From Beroe ovata (Eukaryota > Ctenophora > Nuda > Beroida > Beroidae): a stretch of DNA of 10,826 bases. The position numbers and the translations under genes are program-made. Location of the stretch: positions 80,017 to 90,842 of the forward strand of contig CAMPET010000094.1 of NCBI GenBank assembly GCA_946803715.1. Reading direction: 5' to 3'. Below, piece after piece: positions 6,963-10,826 of the stretch (position 1 is the stretch's first letter; every line of letters begins with the position of its first letter). The notes beneath the pieces were generated by a model. The model was not told where the DNA came from and did no database searches. It was given only the letters and a program-made list of their open reading frames with translations.

Positions 6963-7334
6963 AAAATGCTGAATAATATGAGCTGCGCGGCGCGTCGAAA
7001 GATCAAATTTTTCAGGTTACAGAACATAATATTTCAGTGATGGTATCTGTCCAATAAATATTGATAAATATTATCCGCTACTATTTGAAGATTCTAAGGG
7101 TCATCATGGTGTCAGGTGTGGCGCGCGGCGCGATTGCATATCGCGCGGCTTTGAGCCGCGCGCGTGCGCTTTTTTTACTTAAATAGCTGCATGCACTCTC
7201 ATTACTGATTTTGAATGATTTATCACCACTCAATGATACACAAAAATAAATATTTACTTGAAAATTCACCAAAAAATTTCATTTATTTTTTATCCAACGC
7301 GATTTTCAAAATGCTAACATGTTGGCGGTTATGA
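6963..7334. other. spacer between copies A and B, no gene
   Basis: A+T-rich sequence interrupted by two CpG-dense islands (about 6985-6996 and 7120-7170). The second contains a strong hairpin. No supported coding region is present; the short minus-strand frame at 7272-7081 runs through the CpG island and resembles nothing. Confidence 0.5.
7142..7162 (+). repeat. perfect 9-base GC hairpin with three-base loop
   Basis: CGCGCGGCT, loop TTG, AGCCGCGCG, followed eight bases later by a run of seven T. It looks like a bacterial intrinsic terminator, but in this eukaryotic setting it is more likely part of a transposon terminus. Confidence 0.7.
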
Positions 7335-8229
7335 GCCACCATAGATGTGTACCATCGCTGCGTGACCAAATGCTCCGCGCGGCGCGTTGTCGGGCGATGC
7401 CAGACCGCTGATGCAAGCCGCGAAGAATAAATTAGCGCCGAGCGCGAAACAAAATTCTCGGCAGAGTCTATCATCAATTGACAATGCACCGCGCGCGCTG
7501 CGCGTCTCCGTGTTCTTTACGAGTTTTCAGTAAAATAATGAATGAGTGATAAAAGGCGCGCAACGTGTGCACACCCTCGCTGGCGAGATTTTACCTCGGG
7601 CGGAATTACATTGCGCGGCGCCGACGGTATGTTCCCGCGCTGCGTGACCCAAATACTCCGCGCTTGTAGGATTTTACCCTACCGTCGGTGCGCGCGATTT
7701 TCAATCCGCCCGATTTTCAATCCGCCCCTTGCCAGGGATAAAATCCCGCCAGCAAGGGTAGGGTGAAATCCTACAACTCCGCGCGCGCTGCGCGTCTCCG
7801 TGGTTTCTACGACTTTTCAGTTCACTGAGTAGAACAGGGGCGCGCAACGTGTGCACACGACGGTATGTCAGTAGGGAAAACCCTACACATACAATTTCGA
7901 TCGACAAAGCAAAGTGAGAGAAAAACTACAAACTAAAAGTTAAGATTCTGGAAGTTCTCTATTAGTATTCCTAAACTAAAACACTGCAACTGTCTAAGAT
8001 ATCGATTATCATCAATTGCAAAGCAAAATAGATCATTATCCTAATCCAGGCATCAGTCTCATCACTCATGATTCCAAATAATAAATTTCTGGGAGCTCAT
8101 AATATTAATATGTTAATAATAATTGTTAATGTATTTGTTATTATATATGAATATGATATAAACTTAAAGGAATGACATCTCAAACGATCATTACAACTTT
8201 GAATTTTACATTCCAGCATTGCAAGAATT
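7335..8229 (+). repeat. direct repeat copy B of a segment of about 800 bases
   Basis: Second copy of 6159-6961, in the same orientation. It differs by scattered substitutions, several small indels (for example a missing TTAGCT-type stretch near 7515 and an extra CAAAG near 8020) and the insertion of the element at 7664-7776. It ends at GCAAGAATT (8229) and continues into unique sequence, unlike copy A, which ends at an N. Confidence 0.9.
7656..7784. mobile_element. 113-base inverted-repeat element with 8-base target duplication CTCCGCGC
   Basis: The element is 7664-7776, flanked by CTCCGCGC at 7656-7663 and 7777-7784. Copy A has the uninterrupted target AAATACTCCGCGCGCG at 6491-6506, so the empty site can be read directly. 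Termini TTGTAGGATTTTACCCTACC and GGTAGGGTGAAATCCTACAA are inverse with one mismatch. Inside are a 16-base direct duplication (CGATTTTCAATCCGCC) and a subterminal palindrome around GGGATAAAATCCC. It is too short to code, so it is a MITE-type non-autonomous DNA transposon needing a transposase from elsewhere. Confidence 0.88.
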
Positions 8230-9370
8230 GCACATCTGTTGGTTATCTCAGAGCATGATTTTGCCTAGAATTAAAAAGTGATTCATAATCATAGGACTAT
8301 GGTCTGGATGCAATGAATATTGAATATGTGACCTCTGTAATTTTGAATTGGCATCGGGAATAACATAATTATGCCGCTGAAAAAGGGCATACTATAACAA
8401 TATACATTAAAAAATATTTCCAATAATCGGCAGGTTTTAGAAAACTGATGGGATCGAAAAGATTTAGGAATAGGATCGAAAGAGATTTAAAAAGTATCGG
8501 CTCAAGTGGCATCATATTAAACTAAAAATTGCTTTTGAATGGCATTAAGCATGAAACTAAAAGGGGTAAAAATGGAGATTTTACTTCACTGTTCACATCA
8601 GTCTTGTAATGAATATAAAGCTGTGAGTGTAAATAAAGTTGTGCTAAAGCGATGCAGTATTCATGGTTCATGATTTAAGAGTCGCAGAGAGCAAGAGAAG
8701 TGAGAATTTTACAAAATATACTGAAATAAGTTCAGACTGATAAGAACAATCCACATGACTCTCATGCGATAATGTTTCTTCTTTGCTGTAATGAGACGGT
8801 CATCGCATTATTAACTGGTTGTGTCCCAGATCGCTCAAAACTTGGTATCTACGAAGCTGAAATAAGGAAGTTATTACATACTGATCGTATATGCCAAGCA
8901 AAGTAAGAGAAATGAACAAGCAAAGTTTGGGGAAATAAAGTTGGAAAAATGGAGATAGATGCACAATGCACATGACCTTATTGCCCTTTCAAGATATTTG
9001 GCTATCGACCATGCATTTTTTATGCTTTGTTTAGAGGAAGTGAAAATCGTGCTTTGTGTAAACATAAAGCTCGGGTATGATTGTAAAGAGTTATTGTAAA
9101 GAGTTATTGTAAAGATAATATTTCATGGAACACCAAATAATCATCGAACTTTCTCACAAATATCAATCGCATAGAAATCTCTTGTATTTATGAGGAAAGT
9201 TAAGTGAAACTTGTCATTCGATTTTAGCAAAAAAAGAATGCTTATTATTGACTGTGAATAATTAGAGGAATGGAATGAAGAGCTGTCATTCAGCTACAGA
9301 AACATTAATTGTGTGAAGAATAAGTTCCGCGCTGTACCCCGAGAGCGTGTCTAATCATACCTCTGCTATA
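8230..9370. other. A+T-rich region without a recognisable gene
   Basis: No homology or well-formed splice-linked exons on either strand. The longest suggestive plus-strand frame (8730-8906, 58 codons) has no known motif. A 13-base tandem repeat sits at 9081-9120. If the tyrosine-motif exon is the end of a receptor gene, its upstream exons should lie to its right, but I cannot find them here. Confidence 0.5.
9081..9120 (+). repeat. three tandem copies of a 13-base unit
   Basis: TTGTAAAGAGTTA occurs at 9081 and 9094, then a third copy diverges after TTGTAAAGA at 9107. A short minisatellite with no evident role. Confidence 0.8.
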
Positions 9371-9559
9371 TCCACATGCTACCAAAACGCATCAGAACGG
9401 ACCTATATAGGGCTACATAATGTATGTAGTACGTACCGTATATAGTATTAGTAATGGTATGATGCCACCAAACGTATGTACCACGACGGTATGCCACGAT
9501 CCATTTATGCCATGGTAAACTGTGGCAACTGTGGCACAATCTAATACATTGAGATGAAA

Positions 9560-9722
9560 ACCAAATGTACATAACATTGTACATAACATTGTACGCTATA
9601 CTCTAATGTATAAAGTACACCAATATACAATGTAACACTACTGTATAGTGTACAATGTATACTATACTCTAATGTACAGTGTACAGTGTACAATGTATAC
9701 TATACTATAATGTACAGTATAC
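9560..9722. repeat. GTAC-rich, palindromic degenerate tandem repeat
   Basis: A 33-base unit starting GTGTACAATGTATACTATAC occurs at 9648-9680 and 9686-9718, differing at one position. Decayed relatives (CATTGTACGCTATACTCTAA) precede it from about 9585. The tetramer GTAC and longer self-complementary words such as TGTACA recur many times, so single strands could fold extensively. Scattered GTAC/TATAC motifs extend to about 9400 and 9880. Confidence 0.65.
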
Positions 9723-10084
9723 ACCAATCTCCACCTAACGCCAGCACAAAGAACAGCAGTACTGGTCACATGCATAGCTGGATACAGCTGTATACCTACA
9801 GGAGTGTTAAATGTACATTGTACATTTGTTAACTAGCCGCCCCATGCGTAAAAACAAGATGTATAGGATGTACTATATAGTATCTCCCCACTGTACTCCC
9901 AGCAAACTTCACATACTGCCCGCATGCGCTACCGCAATACTACCTAGCAACTACAGTTTCCCATCCGACGATCAGTAGTGGCGATTCTTAGCCACCATCG
10001 AACTGAAAATCAAGAGTTTCATTTACGCTGCGTTTCCTGGATATAAACAACAAATAGTCTGTCTCTAACAAAGCTAAATTCCTT

Positions 10085-10220
10085 TGTGTGGCATAACACT
10101 GCCACATTCCTGTATCTGTGTGGCATTCCACTGCCACATTCCTGTATCTGTGTGGCATTCCACTGCCACATTCCTGTATATGTGTGGCATTCTACTGCCA
10201 CATTCCTGTATCTGTGTGGT
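10085..10220 (+). repeat. 32-base minisatellite, four copies plus a partial
   Basis: Units of 32 bases start at 10085, 10117, 10149 and 10181, with a partial at 10213. Each contains GTGGCATTCCACTGCCAC or a close variant, a hairpin with stem GTGGCA/TGCCAC. Reading leftward, the array begins 3 bases past the stop codon of the proline-rich gene, so it should be in that gene's 3' untranslated region. As 32 is not a multiple of three, the open minus-strand frame running through it is not a meaningful protein repeat. Confidence 0.9.
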
Positions 10221-10223
10221 ACT

Positions 10224-10715
10224 CTAGAAATCTGATTCATCTGTAGTGTCCAATACCACCGCTCCAATTGGTGGCAGTGTGTTGGCCCGCATCGCAGGAT
10301 TGGGCAACGTTTGGTAAGCGGGAGGCGAGGCCATCATATGGGCAGTGGGTGAGGTGGTGTGGGGAGGTGAGGAAGAAGAGAGAGGTGGTGAGGTTTGTGA
10401 TGACGGCCTGGTGAGGTGATAGTGAAAGTTGTGAAAGTGGTTCACTAGACAGACTAAGTTACTGCTAGTGAAGTCGATGTGTATAACTATATGTATAGTC
10501 GTATAGGTATCATGGTGAGTAACATGTTGTGTAATCTGATCAGTAGTGAGTGCTACTGGTGAGAGTGAACTCACCCTAAAGTGAGGTTGAATGACTGCAA
10601 GTCATCCAGATCAGTTACTCTGGGTGAGGAAACCAACATGACACGTTTACCATTCCGAGCACTTCGGCCACTTCGATTACCGGGGGATCTTATTGGGCTC
10701 GAAATCTCGATAACA
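10224..10715 (-). CDS. C-terminus of an unidentified proline-rich protein with a PPxY motif (two exons)
   Basis: Two minus-strand exons join well: 10715-10575 and 10407-10224. They are separated by a 167-base intron with donor GTGAGT (10574) and a CAG acceptor (10408) after a pyrimidine-rich tract; both sides are phase 2. The upstream acceptor CACACAG ends at 10716. The first exon gives about 46 residues, basic and serine-rich, then KRVMLVSSPRVTDLDDL. The second gives 60 residues: a Ser/Pro/Thr-rich stretch, then SPPAYQTL with a PPxY motif (a WW-domain ligand, as used by NEDD4-type ubiquitin ligases), and an acidic end DTTDESDF before a TAG. Low complexity and charge fit a cytoplasmic tail. 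I do not recognise the family; the rest lies beyond the right edge. An unspliced reading from 10574 is open too, but it lacks a start codon and reads as His/Thr-rich noise. Confidence 0.5.
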
Positions 10716-10826
10716 CTGTGTGAGTGGGTGAGTGAGTGAGTGAGTGAGTGAGGGAATGAGTGAGTGAGTGAATGGATGAGTGAGTGAGTGAGTGAGTGAG
10801 GGAATGGGTGAGTGAGTGAGTGAGTG
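10716..10826 (+). repeat. tetranucleotide microsatellite (GTGA/TGAG)n
   Basis: About 100 bases of near-perfect GTGA repeats with occasional GGGA or AATG interruptions run to the window edge. On the minus strand they form the CTCA-rich end of an intron of the proline-rich gene, just before the acceptor at 10716. Confidence 0.9.

Noticed and set aside
7142-7178. Hairpin plus T run as an intrinsic transcription terminator
   Set aside because: The window is eukaryotic (spliced genes), no transcription unit ends there, and such hairpins are common in inverted-repeat elements.
6400-7907. Other open frames in the CpG-dense halves of copies A and B
   Set aside because: CGCGCG-rich sequence has few stop codons, the frames differ between the two copies, and none has a domain.
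8730-8906. Plus-strand frame of 58 codons with an internal ATG at 8772
   Set aside because: The residues look protein-like, but no family is recognised and no splice partner was found. A frame of this length is expected by chance.
10085-10220. 32-base repeats as a CRISPR array
   Set aside because: The units are directly adjacent with no unique spacers, and the setting is eukaryotic.
10019-10267. Minus-strand frame running through the 32-base repeats
   Set aside because: The repeat is not a multiple of three, so the frame cycles through all phases. It merely lacks stops, and it overlaps the end of the proline-rich gene in another frame.

Overview
This is eukaryotic, probably metazoan, nuclear DNA. 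Genes are split by short GT-AG introns (104-246 bases where I can measure them). Polyadenylation-type signals occur, there are no ribosome-binding sites or operons, and the A+T-rich background is broken by CpG-dense transposon islands. Short introns, tight spacing, a tyrosine-motif membrane protein and many small inverted-repeat elements would fit an early-branching animal such as a demosponge. That placement is inference.

Layout. Bases 1-190 are G-rich repeats inside the first intron of a minus-strand gene whose first coding exon (238-584) is the N-terminus of an ECHDC3-like mitochondrial enoyl-CoA hydratase-family protein. About 640 bases away, reading divergently on the plus strand, is an intact MATE/SLC47-type transporter (1223-2827), intronless in its coding part. 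A short inverted and broken copy of part of the MATE gene (668-722) lies between the two. Tail-to-tail with MATE, on the minus strand, four short exons (3976 to 3137) can be joined in consistent phase. They give the N-terminal half of an inositol polyphosphate 5-phosphatase domain; the catalytic C-terminal half is absent. Next on the minus strand (5430-5044) is one exon for a transmembrane helix and a cytoplasmic tail with four ITIM-like tyrosine motifs.

Bases 5700-8230 are a transposon-rich zone. It contains a composite element with TTGTAGG-type termini and 8-base target duplications, then two near-identical copies of a segment of about 800 bases (6159-6961 and 7335-8229). The second copy carries a 113-base inverted-repeat element that the first lacks, and the first ends exactly at the single N (6962). 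This looks like either a young tandem duplication or two haplotypes joined by the assembler.

Bases 8230-10080 show no convincing gene, only A+T-rich sequence, a 13-base tandem repeat and a GTAC-rich palindromic repeat block. At the right end, two minus-strand exons (10715-10575 and 10407-10224) encode the C-terminus of an unidentified proline-rich protein with a PPxY motif. A 32-base hairpin minisatellite begins 3 bases past its stop codon, and a tetranucleotide microsatellite fills the last 100 bases.

I see no evidence that the genes form one pathway. They look like ordinary neighbours in a compact genome. The most informative parts are the duplicated block, the nested elements with readable target-site duplications, and the two small minus-strand genes found by splicing.
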